A stretch of DNA of 64,000 nt from Nymphaea colorata (taxonomy: Eukaryota > Streptophyta > Magnoliopsida > Nymphaeales > Nymphaeaceae), in the NCBI RefSeq assembly GCF_008831285.2, contig NC_045145.1, positions 16,800,802 through 16,864,801 on the forward strand, in the 5' to 3' direction. Below the pieces are notes generated by a model, which saw nothing but the letters and a program-made list of their open reading frames with translations, made no database searches and was not told where the DNA came from. Position 1 is the stretch's first letter. Each line of letters begins with the position of its first letter. Below, in pieces: positions 1 to 11,140 of this stretch. The translations under genes were made by a program, and so were the position numbers.

Positions 1-1376
1 GTATCTTGTCCCGTCACCGAGCACATTTGGCATTGTTCATCTCCTTATGTCTTGCATCAAGATTCGTTTAACTTGAATTCCTGAATGCCTGGGGAGGTAA
101 TACTCTTGAATCTCTACTCCTTTGACTGTCAAGTTCAAGTTAGTGACGCTAAAACACCATTTCAAATTGAAGCACAAGATATTTGGTGAATCGAAATTGA
201 GTACGTTACGTTGGTCTTATTGCCTCCCGCGCCCTTGCTTCCAGAAGATAAAAAGCGCACTCTGGCTGTCAGGTCTCTGAAGTCATGAACTGCATTATTC
301 CTGCTCGTAAAAGGTCCAACCATGTTATAATTTGTAAATATTAGTTTCCAACTCGGATTTGAAACCTTGGAAAAATGGTGCATACATATGGTACATTGTT
401 TCATATCGGGCCGTAAAAAAAAAAGACTTGAAATTTAAGATTTGTAAACATCTTTCATTAATACGATGAAGCGTGTCATCTGGTGGCATGTATCAGCCAA
501 TATGGGCCGATTCAGCCTTATATCAGCCAATTATATTGGCTGACTAGTTGTGATGCTTATAGCACTAAATCCAGCTAAAGAGCCCAACCATCGGCATTCT
601 TGTTGCGGTTCTGGGAGTAGTCTGCACGGCCTGGACTGTCCTCTTATGCACCATGACCAGAGTCTTGGGCTAAGGCTTTTGACTTAAGTCCGGCCTGGCT
701 CGTGCAATGAAGCCCATGGACCAACCAACTAGCATGGGCTAAACCAGGCCTAGGTGGATGGTCTACCACATTAACCCTAGCTAGCCCAGTCCAGTTAATG
801 GTCTATTGGCCGGTCTAAATAAGACGCAGGGCTGGCCCGTTACCCACATCTGAAGGTATCGTCAGCAAGCTTGTCACTACCGTGTCGGGTCAGCCTCGAT
901 CCGCACTCTTTCGGACCTTATGAAAATGATGTTGGGTCGATACGGATTTAGAGAAAACTGCATTTTAAATTGTTTTCCATTTATTCTAACTCTTGTTTAT
1001 GTTTTGAAAAAAAAAAATGGAAAGATCGATATGTGGCCGGAACGCCACATTCTCTAAAGAGAAGTTGTTAATGATAAATTTTATTGTTGGTACCAATGAT
1101 CATTTGATCAGTCGCCTCCGGACTCTTTAACCGTCGTACTTTCGTTTACGCAACAGAAAGCGTGAAAGTTTACGAGTTAGGAGAGAAAAAGGAGGGTGAA
1201 TAATAACAGTTATTAACCGTTGCATAACTGGTGGAGCCAAAACCTGAGCCGTTGTCAACTCATGGTTTTCACTTGCTATTTGCAAAACCAATTCTTTAAC
1301 TCACTGCACACTTTCCTCCTTACTTATAATCTTCCTCGTCTGTTGCATACCATCGTCACATCTCTCTCTCCCTCTC
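1..1376. other. Left flank, no gene recognised
   Basis: I see no recognisable gene. A minus-strand open frame at 162-404 (80 aa) has a few N-glycosylation-type sequons but matches no family I know and has no obvious splice context. Around 480-545 the words tatcagccaat and attggctga recur, and 640-860 is richer in GC with repeated ggcctgg/ggctggcc words, which looks like an old mobile-element remnant. An A-rich run is at 1006-1018. Confidence 0.4.
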
Positions 1377-1385
1377 TATAAAATA
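1377..1385 (+). promoter_or_regulatory. Candidate TATA box
   Basis: The string TATAAAATA follows a CT-rich stretch, a common layout in plant core promoters. It lies about 170 bases upstream of an ATG in good context (gccatgg at 1554-1560). It could drive a short transcript carrying the 67-residue frame at 1556-1759. This is inferred from sequence only. Confidence 0.4.
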
Positions 1386-1555
1386 TGCATTTGGCTTTGT
1401 GTCGTTAAACTAAATTTAGCTCAATTCTATCTACCTTATTTCCCAGTGCTCCATTATATAGTTCTTGTTGCTGATTCGTTAGACGCAAGAATCAGACCTC
1501 TCCCTCTCTGCTCATTTGTTACGTACACGAATCAGACCTCTCTTTCTCTCTCGCC

Positions 1556-1759
1556 ATGGAGCCACTCACTATTGCAGTATTAACTGGAGGAGCGATCAGC
1601 CAGATTGGGATCATGGTGGTGGCTTTCCAGCCATTTCTGAATGCCGTTGGACGACTTGTCAATTGCCTTCAGCAGCCGAGTCCGCCACATCGGAGAGCCA
1701 CCAGAACTGTTATAATAATGCGAAGCTTAGAAGAATTCAGCAGAAGCCATGATGCCTGA
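1556..1759 (+). CDS. Possible small protein, 67 aa, unrecognised
   Basis: This is an open frame of 67 codons starting at an ATG in strong context (gccatggag). It lies downstream of a TATA-like box and a CT-rich leader in which the word cgaatcagacctctc occurs twice (about 1489 and 1528). The first half is hydrophobic (roughly residues 5-35, including IGIMVVAFQPFLNAVG) and could be a membrane segment; the second half is basic. I recognise no family. A longer frame of 78 aa overlaps it in another phase (1516-1752). The transcript could equally be non-coding, because a dispersed repeat begins about 200 bases downstream. Confidence 0.25.
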   Translation: MEPLTIAVLTGGAISQIGIMVVAFQPFLNAVGRLVNCLQQPSPPHRRATRTVIIMRSLEEFSRSHDA

Positions 1760-1942
1760 TTTTCCATAGCCTTCTGTTTGTTTATATATATGTTCTCGGT
1801 CAGATAACAAATTTTTTTCTGTTTTTGTTATTATTAATGGCAACTCTTTACGTAGTCGCCTGCCCGGTGGTGCGCAAGGCTTTGTAGGATGCCAATTGGC
1901 TTAATGTAGGGAATTGCCCTTCAAAACTCTATAGCAGTTTTG

Positions 1943-1947
<5 letters not shown>

Positions 1948-1978
<31 letters not shown>
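1948..1978. repeat. CT microsatellite
   Basis: An uninterrupted run of TC dinucleotides, about 15 units, at the left edge of the dispersed repeat copy at 1981-2350. Confidence 0.9.
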
Positions 1979-1980
<2 letters not shown>

Positions 1981-1982
<2 letters not shown>

Positions 1983-2350
1983 TTACCTGACTGTCTTAGC
2001 TCATTTGCTCTTGTTGGCGGGTTTAGAAAGAGCGCAACAATCATATGTTCAGGGACACTGCAGCGAATGTTGCCTCAATTAGATGCATTGTGAAGGCAGA
2101 TGTCCACCTCGCCCTCAGCATTGGCCGCAGATGACTTTTGCTTTTGACTAGCTCTTTCCCTCTCTCTCACTCCTTCCCCCTCTTGCTTTTGTTCATGCTA
2201 AGTTTTTGTTCTTCATGTAATTTGTTCTTCTTTGCTTTGCTATTTTTTTTCTCTTTTGTTGCTTTTATCTTCTTCTTTTGTTTCTGTTGACTAGTGACGC
2301 TTTGTCACCACATTTTGCTTTTAATGAATTTCCATTTTGTCGGCTCTCTC
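1981..2350 (+). repeat. Dispersed repeat family, copy A
   Basis: This segment matches 31190-31462 in reverse complement. Shared words include tttacctg, gcgggttt, agagcgcaacaatc, the stretch gaaggcagatgtccacct, and ttttgtcggctc at the end. A third, more diverged copy lies at 33535-33700. All three lie next to CT or GA microsatellites. A short frame reading VKADVHLA is shared by copies A and B. I recognise no transposase or terminal repeats, so the class is unknown. Confidence 0.6.
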
Positions 2351-4033
2351 TCTTCTGCAAACTTCATCGTAGGAGTTTTACTGATATAGTTGAAATGTCT
2401 TGAACTTATATAGAAAGAGGCACGGAATGCATTTGCCACATTGTTTTTTGGAAGTGATGCTTGTCTGCAATTAATATAAAATCAGATCGACATATTAACT
2501 TAAGGTACTTAGCATGTCAATATGTGAGTATTTTATGAAAATTAAGAATACATAGATTTCTATAAATACACTCTAAGTTCAATCATTTAAGCCCCTATGC
2601 AAGGTTCTTATTCACAAGCTTAGACAAAAACTTAGTAGCTAGCTTAATTTGTGGTAAGTGTTCAAAAGTTGAGAGTGCAAGCTTCATAATCATTGGTAGA
2701 GTAAAAAAAAGTTCATTGGTAGAGTAGAAAAGGTCTCTAGGTTAACCAAGAACCTTTGGCAGAGCAAATGACAGATCTTTTAGATAAAGATAATAATAAG
2801 GCTTTCTTTAATCACACTCAAAGATTGTTAAATGCTCAAGAAAGATTGAAAGAGACACAAGATAGGACTAATAGAGCACTTCAACTTGGTTGACGTGCGA
2901 GCAAAGGCCAAGGAAACTGAGGGAACCAACTAGCATATAAACAGGATAATTGAGTTTAGTTGCTAAAATTACATGACTGGGGATGATCAGATCAAACTGA
3001 CGCACATGAAACGCAAAGACAACCGTGTTGTTGTCATTACGCTAAATAATTCCAAGCTTCCAGTAGCATATTTAGGAAACCGAAGGTCACAGCTAACTTA
3101 AATCAATGAACTGAACCTTTATGATAACTTTGCCATAATATTGCAATAAAAGCTAAAACTAAAGGCTTATTATCAGTTTAGACAGATAGCTATACATTAT
3201 TACATTCTGCTGAACTCAAGAGACATAAAATCGGGAGATATAGATGTGAAGGCACTCTCATATTTTGCAGAAGCTATGTATGTTGTCTCAAACACTATCT
3301 CCAGTCGTAAAGGTCCAACTGCTTTCCCCTTTCCTTTTTGAGATGGACGAAAACTGATAAAACTCAAGTTTGGTATAATGAGCATAATACGTGTAAGCTC
3401 TGTTAGTTGGGGCATGATTTTGTTAATTTTCAGATCAGATGCCTCGAAGGTACATTTTTCAGACATCAAATTCGTCCATTAACAAATAAACAATATTTTA
3501 ATGAATCTTTGAAATAAATAAGATTGAGCGTATCGAAAGGTTCGTCGTTATGTTTGTTTAACACTAGCTGTATTTACTGCAGAGCGTCTCAAAGGTAAAT
3601 TTTGAAACATTTGCTCATCAGTTATTCTCTGTGAGTTCTGAACTTTTTGTATTATTTTAAAGAACAGCAACTTTGTCATTTTAATTCCAAAATGTCTATC
3701 AGAAATCATTTCAAATGTTTAGAAGGCTAGCTGTGCACGCGTATTTGTAATTAATAATTAGCTCAATGCAGAGGAACTTAGCCCGGTCAAAAGCACGCAA
3801 CCAAAATGAAGAGACTGGAGCCTCAACGCTTTTAATCAGGAAGCTGATGATCCAGACATTCCTTGCACAGACTGCTCACAGAAAGCTCCGTGTATAATTA
3901 AAGGCTTCGCTTCTTCCGTTCTTCTCAAGATTATACACATTGAAAGCCCCCACCAGTACATATCAAGTCGCCACCGAAATGCATATAAACAAGATATATA
4001 GCACTTACGTCCCCCAAAATAATGTCGCGAACC
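2351..4033. other. Spacer downstream of WEB-like gene
   Basis: AT-rich with no convincing coding exon. A minus-strand frame at 3200-3469 (89 aa) is not recognised and looks accidental. The part nearest 4033 should hold the 3'-UTR of the minus-strand WEB-like gene; I did not identify a polyadenylation site with certainty. Confidence 0.4.
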
Positions 4034-6962
4034 TTAGGATACATTTTCGCCAGGAAGATATGATGCCATTCCAGCCTCAACCTGATTTTTCTTCCTATTA
4101 AAAATACCACTCAAGCTTGGGAACATCTTCTTCTTCATTGTTGATGACCTCACAATTTTCCGGCTGTTGTTGGCAGATTTATCCGCCCAGCAAGCTTTCA
4201 TTTCGACGGTGGCTGGCCCTACATCGGAAAGTCTGTTTGCGACGTACTCCTTTTGGTCCACAGGCACTCGTGGGCTGATTTCAGCAGAGCCCCACTTCTT
4301 TTGCTCCCTTTCCCTCCATCTTTTCAGCTCCCCTTCTACTGCACTTTTCGCTGCGTCGGCCATCTCTGCCTTCTTAATAGCTTCCGCCGTTGCAACTTGT
4401 ATCCCTTCAATCTCCTTTCGGATAGACTCCAGCTTCTTCATTGCCTCCGTTTCACTTGCCTTCACTGCTTCCACTAAAGCTGCCGCAGCAGAAACTTTCA
4501 TCCCGGCCAGAGTGTCTGCATCATTCACCTTCTTGTTCAACGAATCAAACTCTTCCATCGATATTGTGATCTTCGCACCATGTTCTGATGTTGATGCACG
4601 GGCAGCATCAGTCTTTTCAGACAATGATTTGATCTGACTGAGAGCACTGGCTTCAGCAGCCTTAGCTTCTTCAGCCTCCACTAGTGCAACCGAGAGTCTT
4701 TTCTCTGAATCTTCAAGGACAATCTTAGTGGTCTCTGCCTCTCTTTTCAGCATTTCAGCTTCTTGCTTCATTTTATCCGCCTCCACCTTCGCATCCTCAC
4801 ATTCTGCAGTCAGCTGATTGAGAGTCGATATGAGCTCATCAGATGCACCTCGGACCTTAGCTTCAGCAGCAAGTGCCACAGCAAGCTCGTCCTTTGCATT
4901 TTGCAGCTTGGACTGCAGTTCTCCACTAATAATTTCAGCTTCTGCCTCTTTTTTCTTCAATTCCTGGTGTTCCCTCTTCACCTTCGCAAGTTCCATTTTT
5001 AGTGACTCCAGTAAATTTCTCTGAGTTTGTTCCTCTTCTGCCAATTTGTGAAGGGTTCCTTTAGCTTCAGTGAGGTCTGTGGTTACACTTGCCAATGAAC
5101 TCAACTGAGATGCTTTCACTGAGTTAAGTTGCTGTTCGATACTCCTAACTTCAGCCACTGTCGCCGCAAGTTTGGCCTCAAGGTCGCCAGTATCTTCAGC
5201 ATGCGCCTCCATTTGCAAAGCTTCGAGTACCACTTGGGTTTGCTGTGCTGCTGTTGTCGACGAACTGTCCTCGAGTGATTTCATAATGCCAGCATGCTCC
5301 TGCATGGTTTGCACGTAAGCATGCTTGACATGGGTAAGGGAGTCATTAACAGCAGCAATCTCCTTGCGAAGTTCATGTGCACGTCCTGTGTTGGCTTCAA
5401 TGGCATGTACTGCTTCCGTTGCTCGTGCAGCAGCAGAAGCCTTCATATCAGTTGACGCACAAAACTCCTGCCGCATCCTTCTCAATTCTTGCTTGGCCTC
5501 ATCAAGCTCAGCCACAACACTAGAATAACGTCCCCTGGCATCAGCCAACTCGGTTTGCCATGAAGTGTCGTTGCTAATTTGATTATTGGAATTTGCCCCT
5601 TCAAGTTCTTTGGCTTGATCATTGGCTGTTTGTGTTGCTAGAAGAGAAGATTCCTTAGATTCATTTAGGCCACTAAGCTTGTAGGTAAGAGTGTTCGCAA
5701 TTCCTCGTGCCTTCTCAAGCTCAACCAAGGCTTGGTCTTTTGTGCTCTCTGCACTACGGAGACGCTCCTTATACTTCTTCAGTTCTCTCTGAGCCAAGAG
5801 AAGCTGTGTCTCCTTTTCGACTCTTTTCTGCTCAGAACCAGGAGGAGGATGTCAAATATCAGTTGCTTTGGTGGCTTGATGCTGATTGTATTGTCAAGAA
5901 AACTTACATATGTGATAAAAACTTGAGTAAATTGTGCACATTACGCAAGTCGTTTATGGAAGCAATAAAAAATGGCAGTTTCAGGACATTTGCCTGGTCT
6001 AAACTTCTAAAGTAACGGGATCGGCTTGCCAGAGAGAGATCACAGGATTAGGTTCTGAACGGCCACATTATGCAAAGAGCGAGGTTCAGAACCACCCTGA
6101 ATCCACCCTCCCAACAGCCAGGAGTGTGGGACCGTACTGGCCCACACTCCACCTGAACCATATTGGTAGTGGATAATATGCATGCAAAATTCGTTTCCAG
6201 TTAGCAATATGTCAATCTAAAAATTGCCCATCTTTTAAAAGATTGCAGGAAGAGCTATCAGGAAATGCTACAATATTACAGTTCAACAAGAAAAATGAGA
6301 TTTGCTACACCATATACACTACACAATCATGTGCAGGTACTCCAGCCAATTAGAGCCAAGCCATTTCCAGATCAGAAAGGTCGATGAAGCTCCTCCACAG
6401 TCTGAAAATAACTGCGCATGCGTAAACGTCACATCACCTCCTTCTAGCTTGCAAATGCTAACTAATTTTCCATGAAGTCCACACATTTTTCCAACATCTT
6501 TGTATGGAAATACAGAAGATGTTAGAGATTTAGAGGCACTCATCTAGCGTAGGATTGCTCTCTCACAATTTTTTGGAAAAATTTTCATTTGCCGTACAGC
6601 TTTGGATTAGTCTAGGAGATAGTATGCTTCTCATGTAATAAAATGGAAAATCCAGACATGTGATTGCGAATCACACTAGATGGAATGATCATGATGGGTG
6701 AAGGAAGTGTTTCGTACTGAAGGCAAATTCCAAATGAAGCTTTAACATAATATCAAAAGAAACAATAATCGGTTAGATAAAGAAATGATACCTCGGCGTC
6801 CGGTGTCTTGGTCTTCTTCACGGCAACTTTCTCTGCAGAGAACGCTCCCTCAGCAAACAAGCTGACAGCAGCTTTAACAGATTGAAATGGTGCACTAGTA
6901 TCGATCTCCCCCACCTCAGCTTTGGCAGGAGAGCCTGCAGGCGGACGTGCCTTTCCAAACAT
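4034..6962 (-). CDS. WEB family coiled-coil protein (WEB1/PMI2-like)
   Basis: Two coding exons on the minus strand: 6962-6792 (57 codons) and 5827-4034 (597 codons plus stop), giving 654 aa. The junction is gag|gtatc to gagcag|aaaag, phase 0. Exon 1 carries the family's N-terminal signature (GEIDTSAPFQSVKAAVSLF at about 18-36). Exon 2 is almost wholly heptad coiled coil rich in Glu, Lys and Ala (KETQLLLAQREL onward) and ends in a basic tail (KKKMFPSLSGIFNRKK). WEB1 and PMI2 are known to act in light-driven chloroplast movement through cortical actin; transferring that role here is inference, since the family has many members. An in-frame TTG at 5797 is not the start: the coding frame continues upstream to the splice site. 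Confidence 0.88.
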
Positions 6963-7927
6963 TTCTCCTTTATAAGCTAGAAGCAAGCTTCTCTGCAAAC
7001 GTACTAATTTATGAGACCAACAAAAGAAGACCAAGAAGTACAGAACAAATTCAGATAAAGTAGGATTCTAGATAACAAATATGAGCCTAAACACTTAATA
7101 GTCCAAGAAATAAGTCTTTTTCGATAAGAAATATACCATGAGACTTTGGCAGCTAAAAGACATCATCAAATAACTCCTCTTTTGACACCCATCCGGGGAA
7201 AACTGTTCCCTTTTCGATTATCAACTTGAATGAGACGGTTTACAGGTCAAATAATTTCGGCGATATGCCCAAGCACATTGGTTCCACGTAGACTCACATT
7301 CCTCAATTTTGGAAAGTAAAATACTAGTAGAAAACGAAACGCCTTTGTGATATCAACACAATGCTCATGGTTACGGGATAATACTTTCATAACTGCGCTC
7401 TTTAAATGCGACTAATGCGATAATTTTTCACTGAACAGAGTGATTCGTATTCTCCTGTGAAATACCGAATCGGAGGATTCGTTTGTGGAATCGTATCAGC
7501 CAACGTTTGCACCAAAGAACTTAATTTCGACGTTTGGAATCACCACAGTGACAGTCCCCCCTAAACCACGGTGAATAAGGTCATGACCCGGATGGACACG
7601 GGGGGAGGAGAACGTAACGGAAAAGCATCAGGGTTTGACGCCAACCTGTCAGAAAAAAAAAAATGGGCTTCACGACGACCCATACATACCGCATTCCGGA
7701 AATGCCCTCATCTAACGCGAAAATTTACAATGGATAAGCCGCTATCCTTTTGTACGGGATCAGGGAGAAAGGCCAGAGCCAGAGGAAATGACACAAAATT
7801 TGGTAACACAAAAATTTACTTAAGCAGTACAGTAAGATGTGAAGATCTCAGAAGGATTAGAAACGGCGAAACAGAATGATCAATGGTTCAGAGAATCAGG
7901 AGAAAGGAATGGAAATCTTTCCTTACC
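6963..7927 (-). other. 5'-UTR intron of WEB-like gene (predicted)
   Basis: Upstream of the ATG at 6962 the minus strand reads tttgcag|agaagc, an acceptor placing the start of the coding exon at 6992. A strong donor, tctag|gtaagg, ends a possible leader exon at 7927. This predicts an intron of about 930 bases and a leader exon running back toward the GA-rich block near 8400. It is inferred from splice consensus only. Confidence 0.45.
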
Positions 7928-8402
7928 TAGAACGGTTGAAATATCCGGCAAAGGAAAATGATGAGTCGTTCTCAGAATAGTTTCTTCCCCGATACTTTCA
8001 TGCATGCCGAAAATTCCACCGCGACGGTCAAAAACATGGAAAAACGCTGAAGCGAAGCACCGGAAACGGAGAAGAAGCCGGAGATCCGCCCAGCTTCAGG
8101 GAAGCCGCACGACTTCGTCGCTCCGTCTCCGAATACCAGCGGTAAGAGGGTCGGCGTGACCAGCTCGAATGGCCTCCGTTTAGCTCTCCGACGACTTCAG
8201 GGGAGAGCTTAACGAAAATCAAGAGGGAAGAAGACGATGGAGACGCCCCGCCGGAAACGAAACCGGGATCCCCAGTGCGGTTTCTCCACGCGACGGAGGG
8301 ATTGAGCTTAGGGAGGTTTCCGGCGCACGGCAGGTGGTTTTCCGGCCTCTGCGGCCGTACGCAGGGTTGGCGGTACTTTGAGAGAAAGATAGAGAGCAGA
8401 GC

Positions 8403-8431
<29 letters not shown>
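8403..8431. repeat. GA microsatellite in probable promoter/leader
   Basis: A run of GA dinucleotides of about 14 units in a GC-richer block (8030-8500), just upstream of the predicted leader exon of the WEB-like gene. GAGA tracts are common in plant leaders and core promoters. Frames on both strands here are low-complexity (Ser-Leu or Arg-Glu repeats) and are not genes. Confidence 0.75.
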
Positions 8432-8433
<2 letters not shown>

Positions 8434-8519
8434 TTTGAAAGAACGAACGTGGTTTTCGGATTCCTTTCTCGCTCCAGAAATGAACAGAGGAAGACAGCAA
8501 ATGGCTGAGCGCCAAATTT

Positions 8520-11140
8520 CTTTTAGCCCTTGCATGTTTAAACTATAACGATTATGCCATTTCGCATTATTCAAATTCCCACCAAATTTGAAGCTCGTCC
8601 CGGCCCCGCCTTCTTCATTTTGGCGCTCAAAAAACTAGCTTTAAAAACCTTATTTTTTTCTTTATTACCAATCAATATTACTTGAAGAAGGTCAATACTT
8701 CAACAGTGAAAGTATAAGTTCTGGTGGTTGGGTTCACCTAAAGTCTTCTCAAATTTTTCTTGTCATAAAAAAATGCCGAGACAAGAATGGTAATCTCTTG
8801 TTTGGCTTGTTTAGAGAAGTTTTCTCAGGTTTCATACATTTCAAAATGAAAAGGCAATGTACTTTGTAATAATCGGATTTTATTTTGAATTTCACGGTGA
8901 ATTTATCCTTTAGTAAAAGAAAGAACAAAAAATCATGAAGTATATCTTTTTCTCTTGTGAATTTGTCAAACACAAGCCGAACAATATGCCATGAGAGAAG
9001 ATAGGTACCAGTGCACACCAGAAAAATCGGTAAGTCTCTGGGGGTATTTCGGTCACGAGAGTTAACGGCTACGAACATATCGAATTGTGTTTCTGCCTGT
9101 ACCTTGACCGAGTTTTTGATTTGTTTAAAGCAAATCTGTGTCGACGAAAAAAACACGATAAAAATAGGGAAGCAAGACTGGACCAGTTTGAGCTCGTGTA
9201 TATTTACAAAAATGTCCAAACTGGGAACGGCCTTTGTCTGACTCGCCCGTATCTGACTCGGTCAAATGGGTCCGAGTCAAGGGGCCACCAGTAACAGCAC
9301 TCGGACGACCATCCCCTTTTGGTGGAGAAGAGGGGATATTGGAGATCCGATGACCAGGCCAACCGAGTCGTATCCAAGACCTCGCCGAGCCACTTAATAG
9401 GCCCAGTGCCGCAATGTCATCGACTCGGTCAAGTCGTTACAACCACGCACCCAGCCATTCTTGCAAATCTAACCATATAGAAATGATCTTGGCGCACCGG
9501 CTCGATCAATGGCTGGTACATTGCCTATGACTCCTTCGAGTCGCATGGGCACCAATCCCTTGTACAAGCCAAAGTCTTATGGCTGCAAATTTTAAAATGT
9601 TATAATCTAGAAGAATTAAAGGTGCCAATGGGTTTGGTATGCTAAAAAATGTAGTAAAGTGCTAAGTTTGATATGGCTATAAAAGGAAGAGGCATTAGTC
9701 ATAAACATAGGCTAATCAAGTCGGTTTCAATCAACAACAAATATGTGGGTTGGATCAAATCAGAGATCAAAAAAGGATCCACAGTCTTCCATGTAAAAAA
9801 GAAAAAAGAGAATGAAACAAATCTTAGGATAATCGGAAATCCTTTTTATGTGGGATTCACATAGTAAACAAACACTTGATTATAACATTATGTGGAAAAA
9901 TATTGTTTGAGATCCGCATTTTGCAGCTAAAACCTCATATTTGAGGTCGGATGGACGAATGCCTAACTTTAGATCTGCAGATGTGAGATTCTTAGGATGT
10001 CAGATCGCCTCGTATATCAAATCCGGGACTATCAAATGCTCCCTTTCAATGTGCTCATTCAGAGGATCAGATTTGAACCTTATTTTAGCATATTCAGCTT
10101 CAGTCCTAGTGGAGGGCTGTTGATCCATTTGTGAGAATCCCAAGAGCCACCATTGACACCCACTCCAAAGATGAGCATATTACATGATCTGACAGATTAT
10201 ATTTTAAAAAGGATCCAATATCACCAAAGTTCATTTGAATAATGGACACTCACCATTGTGGCCATCAATGGTATGTTTTCTGATGCTCTCTGCCACTTGC
10301 ATTGGGAATGGTTGGATGAGAACTGCGGGGTCAGAATGTAAGATCAATTTGAATATGTGGATTTGCATGGCGCTTTTCAAGTCATGGTAACAAATATCAC
10401 AAAAGAGTTGAATTTCTCAGTAAACATTTTTAAACTCTTGAAAAATGAAATTTTACTACTAAACATTTTTAGCTGGCCCCAGTAAAAAACTTTTGAACAT
10501 TATGTGGTGGCCCCTTCTACAAAAAGTTAATTTTGGCTCTGCCACTGATAGCAACTAACCGGTTCAGTTTGTAGCACTTGACCTGCTCAGAATTCAGACG
10601 CAGATGAGGGTAGCTAAAACCGAATCCCAATCTGCATAGGTTAAAATCCAACACTTCGACGTAGTTGGATCCTCATTTTAGGGAGTTTGAAATTGAGAGC
10701 ACTTCAGAAACATATTCAGAAACCAAAAAGTTGACCTTGGATCCAAATTGCTTTCCTAATCATTTTACTTGTCAAATCTCCAAAACTCACCATTGTTAAA
10801 AACATCTAGCTTTTCTTTATAGATAATGGACAGGTGCGTGAGTTCTTCCGCTACCAAATGGGCGATAAATTGTAATTTTCCCCTTCAAAATGACCTCAGA
10901 GAAGCACACAAGTTTGGTCAAGAAAGGTAGAAGCATTAACAAGAAGCTGCACACTGTATCGCAGAATATACAAAACAAGAATGCCATAACTTTTCCACAT
11001 GTGTGCGCACACACACAGCTAGAATGAATCAACTGGAAAGAACAAGCGCCATGGACTGAATATTGAAGGACAAAAATCTAGATACAGAATGTAAAATATG
11101 TAGAGGAAAGAAAAGGGAAAAAAAAAAAAAGAACACAGCA
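8520..11140. other. Spacer with decayed repeats
   Basis: No coding exon is supported. The stretch 9235-9560 is GC-rich and repeats gactcgg/cgagtc words on both strands, consistent with an old transposable-element remnant. At 10410-10550 a block ending in ttttggctctgccactga resembles the end of the small element at 42054-42216 (agctccgcctct) and may be a distant relative. A frame at 9673-9864 (63 aa) is not recognised. The end nearest 11141 should hold the 3'-UTR of the CCDC22-like gene. Confidence 0.4.

Noticed and set aside
1900-2150. miR399-type target mimic or known microRNA precursor near 2 kb
   Set aside because: The conserved words do not match microRNA sequences I know, and there is no complementary arm nearby to form a hairpin.
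4167-5528. Several plus-strand frames opposite the WEB-like gene
   Set aside because: They are antisense shadows of a coding exon with strong codon bias; the minus strand has the family motifs and splice junctions.
8219-8574. Overlapping frames with Ser-Leu or Arg-Glu runs
   Set aside because: They are created by the GA microsatellite and show no domain or splice context.
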